A model generated the notes under the pieces. It worked only from the letters and a program-made list of their open reading frames with translations. It was not told where the DNA came from and made no database searches. The translations under genes were made by a program, and so were the position numbers. A stretch of 20,638 nucleotides of DNA from AC-52 sp044870295 (GTDB lineage Bacteria; Actinomycetota; UBA4738), in the NCBI GenBank assembly GCA_044870295.1, contig JBIOYQ010000197.1:1-20638 (forward strand), read 5' to 3'. Below, in pieces: positions 7,783-14,133 of the stretch (positions are counted from its first letter, which is position 1; the number at the start of each line of letters is the position of its first letter).

Positions 7783-8240
7783 CGAGGGCGAAGCTCCTCC
7801 ACCCACGAGCGGAGCCGGTCTCCATGCTCGCCGTAGTGACCGGTCCCCGACTCCACGAACCACTCCTCGGCCTTCGGGGTGATCTCCGGCAAGAGGCTCC
7901 ACTCGGTCAGCATCCGGTTCCGCGCGGCGTACATCTCGGCCCGCACGATGGGAAGGGGAAGGTCGTGGTTGGCCTCCAGGAACGCCGCGTTCAACTGGTC
8001 CACATCCAGATCGTCGTCGCCGCGGAAGGTTCCCATACGGATCTGCTCGAGGATCTGGCCCGCCTCCGCCTGCCAGGAACCGATGTGCGCCATCAGGTCC
8101 TTCACGGACCATCCCTCCGGGAAGTAGCCGGATTGCTCCATCTGGGCCGGGGTGAGGGATTCGATGAGCCCGTGGAACCCGGTCCAGGCGCGATCCTCCT
8201 CCGCCTGGAGCTCACGTTTGGTCGGCATGGTCACCATCAT
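7779..8240 (-). CDS. DinB-like / ClbS-DfsB-type four-helix protein
   Basis: The 153-residue product has the helical pattern of the DinB/ClbS-DfsB superfamily. It begins PTKRELQAEEDRAW and has FPEGWSVKDLMAHIGSWQ near residues 40-57 with the first conserved His. The end is a GHYGEHGDRLRSWVEEL helix, whose His residues are candidate metal ligands. Family members include thiol-dependent transferases and stress proteins; no substrate can be named. The ATG at 8240 is chosen because AGGA lies 5 nt upstream; in-frame ATGs at 8237 and 8228 lack a site. The gene overlaps the end of obg by 29 bp and the nadD start by 4 bp, so it is embedded in that operon. A DinB-like gene between obg and nadD is not the arrangement I know from model actinobacteria. 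Confidence 0.82.
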   Translation of the reverse strand: MMVTMPTKRELQAEEDRAWTGFHGLIESLTPAQMEQSGYFPEGWSVKDLMAHIGSWQAEAGQILEQIRMGTFRGDDDLDVDQLNAAFLEANHDLPLPIVRAEMYAARNRMLTEWSLLPEITPKAEEWFVESGTGHYGEHGDRLRSWVEELRPR

Positions 8241-9498
8241 CGCCGTCCTGACCTGCCGCCGCATCCCGGCCGTCCGTCGAGACGTCGGGGATGAACTCAA
8301 AGGCATGGTCGCCGATCAAGACCTCATCTCCCCGTCGCGCGCCCGCCTCGGCGAGCCGCCGCTCGACGCCCGCCCGGACCAGCCGTCGCTGCAGGTCCAC
8401 GACCTGTCTCGGATCGTCGAGATCCGTCTCGGCCACCCACCGCTCCACCCGCTGCCCCGAGACGCGGAACCGGTCGCCCTCGCGCCGAACGATGAACGGC
8501 GCACGGGCCGGCCGGAGGACCACGTACGGGGCGCGTTCGGGTTCGCCGGCAACGGCGTCGGCCACCACGGCTCGGAGGCGTCGGTCGAGGTCCTCGATCC
8601 CCGCTCCCGTGATCCCGGAGACGGCAACGTCGACGACGTCGGGCAGCAAGGACCGGTCCGCAACGAGATCCACCTTGGTGCCGACCACCAGCGACGGGCG
8701 GGCCGACAGCCCCGGGTCGTAGGCCTCGATCTCGGCCCTCACCGCCGACAGGTCCTGCTCGGGCGTTCCCGAGAGATCGACCACGTACACCAGGACACGG
8801 CACCGGGACACGTGTCGAAGGAACTCCAGGCCGAGTCCCTTCCCTTCGTGGGCGCCTTCGATCAAGCCGGGCACGTCGGCCACGACGAAACGCTCGTCCC
8901 CCCCGGCCACCCCGAGGTTCGGAGCGATCGTGGTGAACGGGTAATCCGCGATCTTCGGTTGGGCCGCGGTCAGCCGGGACAGCAGGGTCGACTTGCCAGC
9001 ATTCGGCATGCCGACCAACCCGACGTCGGCCACCAGGCGAAGTTCCAGCTCCAGCTCGGCCTCCTCCCCCGGCTCCCCCTTCTCGGCCACCCTGGGCACG
9101 CGGTTGCGCGGCGAGGCCAGCGACGCGCTGCCCCGGCCTCCGCGTCCTCCCCGGGCCACCACGACGCTGGCGTCCGGGCCGACCAGGTCGGCCACCAGAC
9201 CCCGGTCGTCCCGGACCACCGTGCCCTGCGGAACTCGAAGGACCAGGTCGTCTCCCTTGGCCCCCCTGCGCTTGTTCCGGGCGCCCGGGCCGCCGCTCGC
9301 CGCCCGGTGGGCACGATGATCGGCGAACCACGAGAGGTCGAACAGCGCGGGATCCACCTGCAGGATCACGTCGCCCCCGGCTCCCGCGTCCCCGCCGTCG
9401 GGGCCCCCACGGGGTGTGTAGGGCTCGCTGCGGAGGTGGGCGCTCCCCGCTCCCCCGTGGCCGGCTCGCACGCGGATCTTCGCTCGGTCGACGAACAC
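8212..9498 (-). CDS. obg: GTPase Obg/CgtA
   Basis: The 428-residue GTPase acts in late 50S assembly and stress responses. The Obg glycine-rich fold covers about residues 1-157 (MFVDRAKIRVRAGHGGAGS start, PRGGPDGGDAGAGGDV). The G domain has the P-loop GMPNAGKS at 163-170, switch region YPFTTIAPNLG at 186-196, DVPG at 208-211 and G4 as TKVD at 274-277 in place of NKVD. A C-terminal OCT domain follows at about 335-405 (RFRVSGQRVERWV, RRGDEVLIGDHAFEFIP), then a short acidic tail. The GTG at 9498 matches the family N-terminus. No well-spaced ribosome binding site precedes it, and a -10-like element lies just upstream, so the message may be leaderless. It heads the obg-DinB-nadD-LytR_C-rsfS series. 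Confidence 0.96.
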   Translation of the reverse strand: MFVDRAKIRVRAGHGGAGSAHLRSEPYTPRGGPDGGDAGAGGDVILQVDPALFDLSWFADHRAHRAASGGPGARNKRRGAKGDDLVLRVPQGTVVRDDRGLVADLVGPDASVVVARGGRGGRGSASLASPRNRVPRVAEKGEPGEEAELELELRLVADVGLVGMPNAGKSTLLSRLTAAQPKIADYPFTTIAPNLGVAGGDERFVVADVPGLIEGAHEGKGLGLEFLRHVSRCRVLVYVVDLSGTPEQDLSAVRAEIEAYDPGLSARPSLVVGTKVDLVADRSLLPDVVDVAVSGITGAGIEDLDRRLRAVVADAVAGEPERAPYVVLRPARAPFIVRREGDRFRVSGQRVERWVAETDLDDPRQVVDLQRRLVRAGVERRLAEAGARRGDEVLIGDHAFEFIPDVSTDGRDAAAGQDGDDGDHADQT

Positions 9499-9505
9499 GC
9501 CCTCG

Positions 9506-9511
9506 ATTATG
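9506..9511 (-). promoter_or_regulatory. obg: Candidate -10 element for obg (leaderless start)
   Basis: CATAAT on the minus strand ends 7 nt before the obg GTG, which places the predicted transcription start at or next to the start codon. A convincing -35 is not seen; GATGGA at 9529-9534 is a weak candidate at 17 bp. Confidence 0.35.
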
Positions 9512-9538
9512 GTCGGTGCGCGCTACGCTCCATCAGCG

Positions 9539-9949
9539 ATGCCTGAACCCACCACGGTGTGGATGGTCCATGCCCGAACCGGGCTGGATGGGGTGAAGGG
9601 CACCCTCTCCCTGCAACAGGGAGCGTTGGTGTTCGCTCCGGCCGGCGGCCGCAGCGGAGACACCGTGCTACCGATCCACGAGTTGCGCAAGGTCCGCCGG
9701 GCGCCCGGAAGCCCGGTCCTAGAGGTGGAGATCTCGATCGCCGGCGCGCCCCCCGTGATCGGCTTCTACTTCGTGAAGCCCCCTCCGCTCAAGCCGACCA
9801 GCGAAAGCTATCGCCCCTTCGCCAGGTTCATGACGAAGCGCCGGGCCATCGCCAGCCTGCGAGCCGGCAACGCGGCCCGGCGGGAGGACGTCGAGGTCTG
9901 GGTGCAGGCCGTGCGAAGAGCGCAGCAGAAAGGTACTCAGGAGGAGTGA
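9539..9949 (+). CDS. Hypothetical protein, possible PH/GRAM-like fold
   Basis: The 136-residue product starts at the ATG at 9539 (MPEPTTVWMVHARTG); a GTG-type extension to 9509 is possible but would run into the obg promoter region. Strand-rich sequence (VKGTLSLQQGALVFAPAG, then DTVLPIHELRKVRRAPGSP, VLEVEIS, IGFYFVKPPP) resembles the start of PH or GRAM domains. A basic helical C-terminus follows (MTKRRAIASLRAGNAARREDVEVWVQAVRRAQQ). No signal peptide or membrane span is visible. The gene is divergent from obg (40 bp apart) and convergent with rpmA (21 bp between stops), so it splits the usual rpmA-obg pair. Third positions are GC-rich, supporting a real gene. Function unknown; the fold call is tentative. 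Confidence 0.7.
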   Translation: MPEPTTVWMVHARTGLDGVKGTLSLQQGALVFAPAGGRSGDTVLPIHELRKVRRAPGSPVLEVEISIAGAPPVIGFYFVKPPPLKPTSESYRPFARFMTKRRAIASLRAGNAARREDVEVWVQAVRRAQQKGTQEE

Positions 9950-9970
9950 CGACGGTCGGGAGGCCGGAGG

Positions 9971-10228
9971 TTACGACTGCTCGGCGACGACCGACACGAA
10001 CCGCCGGCCCCTGGAGTTGTGGTACTTCACGGTGCCGGTCACCGTGGCGAACAGCGTGTCGTCCCCGCCCTTGCCCACCCCGGCGCCCGGATGGACCTTG
10101 GTCCCCCGCTGGCGAACCAGGATGGAGCCCGCCGGGACAGCCTGCCCGGCGAAGCTCTTGACCCCCAGTCGCTTGGACTTGGAGTCACGCCCGTTGCGAG
10201 ACGAGCCGCCGCCCTTCTTGTGCGCCAT
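9971..10228 (-). CDS. rpmA: 50S ribosomal protein bL27
   Basis: The 85-residue protein is a full-length bL27. It begins AHKKGGGSSRNGRDSKSKRLGVK and continues AGSILVRQRGTKVHPG, VGKGGDDTLFA and TGTVKYH. Its basic N-terminal arm reaches toward the peptidyl-transferase centre. It starts directly with MAHKKGGG, without the cleavable extension known from Firmicutes. The ATG has GGAG 6 nt upstream. It follows rplU by 23 bp on the same strand and is surely co-transcribed with it. Confidence 0.98.
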   Translation of the reverse strand: MAHKKGGGSSRNGRDSKSKRLGVKSFAGQAVPAGSILVRQRGTKVHPGAGVGKGGDDTLFATVTGTVKYHNSRGRRFVSVVAEQS

Positions 10229-10251
10229 GGTCGCTCCAGGGTAGCAGACGA

Positions 10252-10710
10252 CTACGCCGACTCTTCCCCATTGGGGGCTTCGGCGGTGACGCCCGCCGAT
10301 GGCTCCTCGCCGAGGGCCTCGTCCGATGGCGCGGGTGCGGTTTCGAGCTCGGGTTCCTCACCCTTGTCGGCGTCGGCCTTCTTGGCCGTCGTCCGCCGGC
10401 CGCCCAGCAGGACGTCCTCGATCTCGACCAGCGACTGGAGCTGGCGGTGGCCCTGGCGCCGGGAGTACCCGGTCTTGGGCCGGTACTTGAACACCTTGAC
10501 CTTGTCGCCCTTCTGCTCTCCGAGCAGCGTGGCCTTCACTTGGGCCTTCCCGAGGTCTTTGCCGACATGGGTCTTCCCGTCGTCGTCGACGACGAGCAGC
10601 GGCGTGAACGTGACGGACGTGCCGTGCTGACCGTGCATCAGCTCGACCTCGATGATGTCTCCGGGCTTCACCCGGTGCTGCTTGCCGCCGGCCTTGATCA
10701 CCGCATACAT
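10252..10710 (-). CDS. rplU: 50S ribosomal protein bL21 with acidic C-terminal extension
   Basis: The first 104 or so residues are standard bL21: MYAVIKAGGKQHRVKPGD, VGKDLGKAQVKATLL, KGDKVKVFKYRPKTGYSRRQGHRQ and EIEDVL. This protein binds 23S rRNA in the 50S subunit. A further 45-48 residues are low-complexity and acidic (many Glu, Ala, Pro), an extension absent from the usual ~103-residue protein. The ATG is preceded by GGAGG (10718-10722) with 6-7 nt spacing. Because a sulfotransferase gene lies just upstream, rplU needs its own promoter or read-through. TACCAT on the minus strand at 10752-10757 is a weak -10 candidate. No recognisable ribosomal-protein leader structure was found in the 81-bp gap. 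Confidence 0.97.
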   Translation of the reverse strand: MYAVIKAGGKQHRVKPGDIIEVELMHGQHGTSVTFTPLLVVDDDGKTHVGKDLGKAQVKATLLGEQKGDKVKVFKYRPKTGYSRRQGHRQLQSLVEIEDVLLGGRRTTAKKADADKGEEPELETAPAPSDEALGEEPSAGVTAEAPNGEESA

Positions 10711-10791
10711 GAGGAGCCTCCAGTACGGATTGGGGCGCTGAACTCGGCACTATGGTAGCGAACCGCCGCTGGGGCTGGTCCGGAAGCGGCG

Positions 10792-11733
10792 TTACCCCTG
10801 GGCGATGGCCCGATAGCCATAGCGGAGCATCAAGGGAAGTGTCAGCGTCGTGATGATCCGGCGATCCGTTGGAGATTGAGCTCGCTTCCACTCCGAGTCT
10901 TCGCGAAGCTCGACGTCGCCGGTGGTGAATCGCGAAGGGTTGCCCATCACCCCATGATTCAGGCCGAGTACGGCGTTGCGGTCTCCCGTGAGAGGGAGCT
11001 CCTCAGGCGATTCGTCGACCAGGGCCGAGACGGCCCGCAACGACGAACGCGGGGCGGCGACAAGGTCCTCGTACCGGACGCGGATCGACCGGCCGGAACC
11101 AGCCCGGCGGCGAACCGCTTCATCCAGCAGATTGAACGCCATCCAGTCCCTCGCTGTGGCGACCGGGCCATGACCTGGCTCGTTGCGCTTCGCCCACGAG
11201 TAGGCGACTGCCCGAGGATCGCGAACCAGATGGACGAACCGGGCATCAACCTCCGCCATCAGGAGGAGGGCCGCAGCGTCCCCCGAACGCTTCGACGTGT
11301 CGACGATGACGCGCGCCCCGGTGACCTCCGCGACGGCGCGATACAGGCGCTGAGCAGCATCGAGATAGCGGGCAAGGTCCGGTTCGCGGGAACTCTCAAA
11401 GTGAGTCTCATTTTGAGACTTCCCAGGAGGTGAGGCCTGCCGGAGCAGCCCGAGCGTTCTCCGAACGGGGGTCGCCCGCACATGCCACCGATCGACCTCG
11501 GCCGGATCCAGGTCCGCAACCAACGGATGCGCCAGGACTGCGGACCACACGGGACACTCCGCCACCGCCAGGCCGCATCCGCACGGCGCTGCCGACGGCA
11601 GCGCCTCCCCCCACAGTCGACGGAGCTCGCCGGCGTGGAAGAAGCCGTCCAACTCCCCCAGCAGGTTCCCCAGGATGGTGCTGCCGCTCCATCCGTGGCC
11701 CATCACGTACAGGACCCGGACGGGCTCAGCCAT
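10792..11733 (-). CDS. Sulfotransferase family protein (PAPS-type)
   Basis: The 313-residue product shows the two PAPS-binding elements of sulfotransferases. One is the N-terminal 5'-phosphosulfate loop (VMGHGWSGSTILGNLLGE, about residues 10-27). The other is the 3'-phosphate element (FVHLVRDPRAVAYSWAKR, near 165-182). The PCGCGLAVAECPVW segment is a Cys pattern seen in a bacterial branch of the family. RVRYEDLVAAPRSSLRAV is the conserved YEDL region. The enzyme would transfer sulfate from PAPS to an unknown acceptor, perhaps a glycan or lipid. The ATG at 11733 is 13 nt after the rne stop but has no ribosome binding site; a CGACT triplication occupies that place. The codons look less GC-rich than those of the neighbours, suggesting later insertion between rne and rplU. 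Confidence 0.85.
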   Translation of the reverse strand: MAEPVRVLYVMGHGWSGSTILGNLLGELDGFFHAGELRRLWGEALPSAAPCGCGLAVAECPVWSAVLAHPLVADLDPAEVDRWHVRATPVRRTLGLLRQASPPGKSQNETHFESSREPDLARYLDAAQRLYRAVAEVTGARVIVDTSKRSGDAAALLLMAEVDARFVHLVRDPRAVAYSWAKRNEPGHGPVATARDWMAFNLLDEAVRRRAGSGRSIRVRYEDLVAAPRSSLRAVSALVDESPEELPLTGDRNAVLGLNHGVMGNPSRFTTGDVELREDSEWKRAQSPTDRRIITTLTLPLMLRYGYRAIAQG

Positions 11734-11748
11734 CGACTCGACTCGACT
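11734..11748. repeat. Three tandem CGACT repeats at the rne / sulfotransferase junction
   Basis: Three exact copies of the pentamer CGACT fill 11734-11748. On the coding (minus) strand they overlap the rne TAG stop and occupy the space where a ribosome binding site for the sulfotransferase would be expected. Confidence 0.9.
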
Positions 11749-13792
11749 ACAGCTTGTGCGTGAGCAGGATCCCGCGCCCCTCGCACGTGGGGCACACCTC
11801 GGAGAAGGACTCGAGCAGCCCCGCCGACACCCGCTTGCGCGTGACCTCCAGGATTCCCAGCGGGCTGATGTCGAACACCTGCGACCGCGTCTTGTCCCGG
11901 GCCATGGCCGAGCGCATGGTGTCGATGACCTTGTCCTTGTTGCGGTCGAGCAGCATGTCGATGAAGTCGATGAGGATCATGCCCCCGATGTCACGCAGAC
12001 GCAGCTGCCGGGCGACCTCCTCGGCGGCCTCGAGGTTGGTCTTCGTCACGGTCTCCTCGAGGTTCGCCTTTCCCACGTGCTTGCCGGTGTTCACATCGAT
12101 CACGGTCATGGCCTCGGTCCGATCGATCACGATGTAGCCGCCGCTCGGCAGCCACACCTTGCGTTCCAGCGCCTTGTGGATCTGCTCGGTGACGTGGTGG
12201 GCCTCGAGGATGGGCAGCTTGCCCTCGTGCATCTGGACCTTGCCGACCAGCTCCGGCGCCACGCCCTTCAGGTAGGCCACCACCTGGTCGAAGATCGGCA
12301 CCGCGTCCGTGATGATCTCCTTGAACTCCCCACCGGTGAACAGGTCCCGGACCACCCGAACGGTGAGCTCTGGCTCCTCGTACAGCAGGCGCGGGGCCTT
12401 GCCCTTCTTCGCGCTCTTCTCGATGGCGGCCCACTCCGTGGCCAGCCGCTCGACGTCCGCGCGCAGATCGTCCGCGTCGGCACCTTCGGCTGCCGTTCGC
12501 ACGATCAGGCCGTGGTCGGGCGACTTGACCTTCTTCAGGACGTCCTTCAGCCGGCGGCGCTCCTCGTCGGGCAACCGGCGGCTGATGCCGAAGACCTCCG
12601 GGCTTCCCGGCACGAACACCAGATAGCGGCCCGGAAGGCTGACCTCCTGGGTCAGACGGGCGCCCTTGCCCCCCATGGGGTCCTTGGTAACTTGGACCAG
12701 CACGTTTTGCCCGGCGCGCAGGAGCTTCTCGATCCGCGGCGTCTCCGATCCCTCGACCTCTTCGTCGTAGGAGACCTCGCCGGCGTAGAGGACGGCGTTG
12801 CGGCCCCGGCCGACGTCGACGAACGCCGCTTCCATCCCCGGCAGGACGTTCTGGACCTTGCCGAGATAGATGTTGCCCACCATCGACTTGGCGCCGGCCC
12901 GGGTGATGTAGTGCTCGACCAGTACGCGGTCCTCCAGCACGGCGATCTGATCGCGGTCGCCGATCTCGGTGATCAACATGGTCTTGTCGGTGGCGCGAAC
13001 GACCTCGGGCAGCCGCTCACGGCGGCGCCGCAGCCCAACGCGAGATGCCGAGCGACGGCCTCGCGTCACGGTGGGGGTGGGCTCGGGTTCGGCCTTCTTC
13101 CGGGGCTTCGGTTGGGCGGCCGGTTTCTTCTTCTCGGGGGCCGGAGCGCGATCGGCGGGGGCCGTCTCCTTCCGGGTCCGCCGCCTTCTCCTGGGCTCGC
13201 TGGGGGTCTCGGCCACGGTCGCGACGGGGAGCTCCTCACCCGGTTCAGCAGGCTCCACGACGGACGTCTCGCTCACCGCTTCGACCTTGTCGGCCGAGCT
13301 GCGCGAGCGACCCCGTCCTCCCCTTCGGCGCCGACGGCGCTTGGCCGAGGGGGTCAGCGCGGTCACTTCGCCGGACTCGGCGTCTCGGTCGGTACCGTCC
13401 TCTGTCTCCGCGGCCTCCGCTCCGGCTGTCGATTCCTCGACTGCCTGGGGAGTCCCGTCATCAGCCGAGCCCGTGGCGGCGGCACCGGCCGGCTTGCGAC
13501 CGCGACCCCGCGACCTCCGGCGTCTCGGCTTGGTCGCCGTCGATGAGGGAGAGCGCTCCTCGGATCCTTCGGAGGTGGCTTCCCGCTCGCCGTCGTCCTG
13601 GTGGGACGTCGTCTCCTGGGCGTCGGTCGCCGCCCTGGGCGTCCCAGGGCCGGTTCCCCGGCCTCTTCCCCTGGACCTCCGGCGTCTCCGTCGGGGTCGG
13701 GGGGTGGTGGTCGATCCTCCCTCGAGGCCCTCGCCCTGCTCAGGCTGGGCAGCCTCGCCCAACACTCTTGCTTCGTTCACTTCTGCATCCAA
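11747..13792 (-). CDS. rne: Ribonuclease E/G with long Arg-rich N-terminal tail
   Basis: The 681-residue endoribonuclease processes rRNA and degrades mRNA. Residues 1 to about 260 are low-complexity and disordered, with several Arg-rich blocks (RRRRRRSRGRGRG, KPRRRRSRGRGRKP, KRRRRRRGGRGRSR) likely to bind RNA. The S1/RNase H-like core begins near 270 (KTMLITEIGDRDQIAVLED; NIYLGKVQNVLPGMEAAFVD). The catalytic DNase I-like domain has VIDRTEAMTVIDVNTGK at about 555-571 and a second Asp in MILIDFIDM. The Zn-link CPTC is C667-C670, and the protein ends 11 residues later, so it has no C-terminal degradosome scaffold. The TTG at 13792 is chosen for AAAGGA 7 nt upstream (13800-13805). A 341-nt leader separates it from rodA. 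Confidence 0.95.
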   Translation of the reverse strand: MDAEVNEARVLGEAAQPEQGEGLEGGSTTTPRPRRRRRRSRGRGRGTGPGTPRAATDAQETTSHQDDGEREATSEGSEERSPSSTATKPRRRRSRGRGRKPAGAAATGSADDGTPQAVEESTAGAEAAETEDGTDRDAESGEVTALTPSAKRRRRRRGGRGRSRSSADKVEAVSETSVVEPAEPGEELPVATVAETPSEPRRRRRTRKETAPADRAPAPEKKKPAAQPKPRKKAEPEPTPTVTRGRRSASRVGLRRRRERLPEVVRATDKTMLITEIGDRDQIAVLEDRVLVEHYITRAGAKSMVGNIYLGKVQNVLPGMEAAFVDVGRGRNAVLYAGEVSYDEEVEGSETPRIEKLLRAGQNVLVQVTKDPMGGKGARLTQEVSLPGRYLVFVPGSPEVFGISRRLPDEERRRLKDVLKKVKSPDHGLIVRTAAEGADADDLRADVERLATEWAAIEKSAKKGKAPRLLYEEPELTVRVVRDLFTGGEFKEIITDAVPIFDQVVAYLKGVAPELVGKVQMHEGKLPILEAHHVTEQIHKALERKVWLPSGGYIVIDRTEAMTVIDVNTGKHVGKANLEETVTKTNLEAAEEVARQLRLRDIGGMILIDFIDMLLDRNKDKVIDTMRSAMARDKTRSQVFDISPLGILEVTRKRVSAGLLESFSEVCPTCEGRGILLTHKL

Positions 13793-13832
13793 CGCTTGGT
13801 CCTTTCGGTCCAGGACCGCGCGGCGTGCGGAG

Positions 13833-13907
13833 CTACGGGGAATGGATGGTGCGCTTGGAAGAGAGCCGCCAGCCGGCTCTCGCCCTGAAGACCCGCGTCA
13901 TGAGCAC
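13833..13907 (-). CDS. Possible 24-codon upstream ORF in the rne leader
   Basis: A GTG at 13907 is preceded by GGAGAGAGG (13915-13923) with 7-nt spacing and opens a 24-codon frame ending in TAG at 13833, 40 nt before the rne start. The peptide begins MLMTRVFRARAGWRL, is Arg-rich and has no recognisable family. The perfect hairpin at 13861-13881 lies inside the frame, so a translating ribosome would open it, as in a leader-peptide control element. Short frames with a chance ribosome binding site are common in GC-rich DNA, so this is only a candidate. Confidence 0.28.
   Translation of the reverse strand: MLMTRVFRARAGWRLSSKRTIHSP
13861..13881 (-). promoter_or_regulatory. rne: Perfect hairpin in the rne leader
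   Basis: GAGAGCC and GGCTCTC form a perfect 7-bp stem around a 7-nt loop. On the rne strand it is followed by TTCC, not a T-run, so it is unlikely to be an intrinsic terminator. In gammaproteobacteria the rne leader contains hairpins through which RNase E controls its own mRNA; a similar role here is an inference. Confidence 0.5.
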
Positions 13908-14133
13908 GGGAACACCTCTCTCCGGTCCTCGTAGCCTCCGCGGCTGGCGGCGCTCCTGACCCGTTCATTCGAGGACGGGGGGCTGCCTGCCGGCCGACGC
14001 GGCCACGTGCCACGCCCACGGACCGGGCGGCCAGACCCTCGGTCGGCCACTCGGATCGGTCCACGAGCGGGACGATCCTGCCCACAAGGATACAAGGTGC
14101 CGGGGACAGGACCTCGTAGGCGGAGGGATGAAA

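Larger units (their letters stand above)
13793..14133 (-). promoter_or_regulatory. rne: 341-nt leader / intergenic region before rne
   Basis: This is the only gap longer than 300 bp. It holds the rne ribosome binding site, a perfect 7-bp hairpin (13861-13881) and a possible 24-codon upstream ORF. Near the start it also has repeated GGTCC/GGACC blocks: GGTCC at 13813-13817, GGACC at 13807-13811 and 13798-13802 on the coding strand. The upstream GGTCC can pair with either GGACC; pairing with the second one would mask the AAAGGA site. I could not find a convincing promoter or terminator, so rne may be read from the mre operon or from a promoter I cannot identify. Confidence 0.55.

Noticed and set aside
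8152..9546. 464-codon plus-strand open frame antisense to obg
   Set aside because: A shadow of obg; the product is Arg, Gly, Pro and His rich with no family features.
11675..13546. 623-codon plus-strand open frame antisense to rne
   Set aside because: It mirrors the rne codons in GC-rich DNA, is rich in Leu, Arg, His, Asp and Gln without any domain, and the minus-strand frame has unmistakable RNase E/G motifs.
13861..13881. Hairpin considered as a terminator of the mre operon
   Set aside because: It is followed by TTCC and not by a T-run, and it lies within a possible short ORF close to rne.
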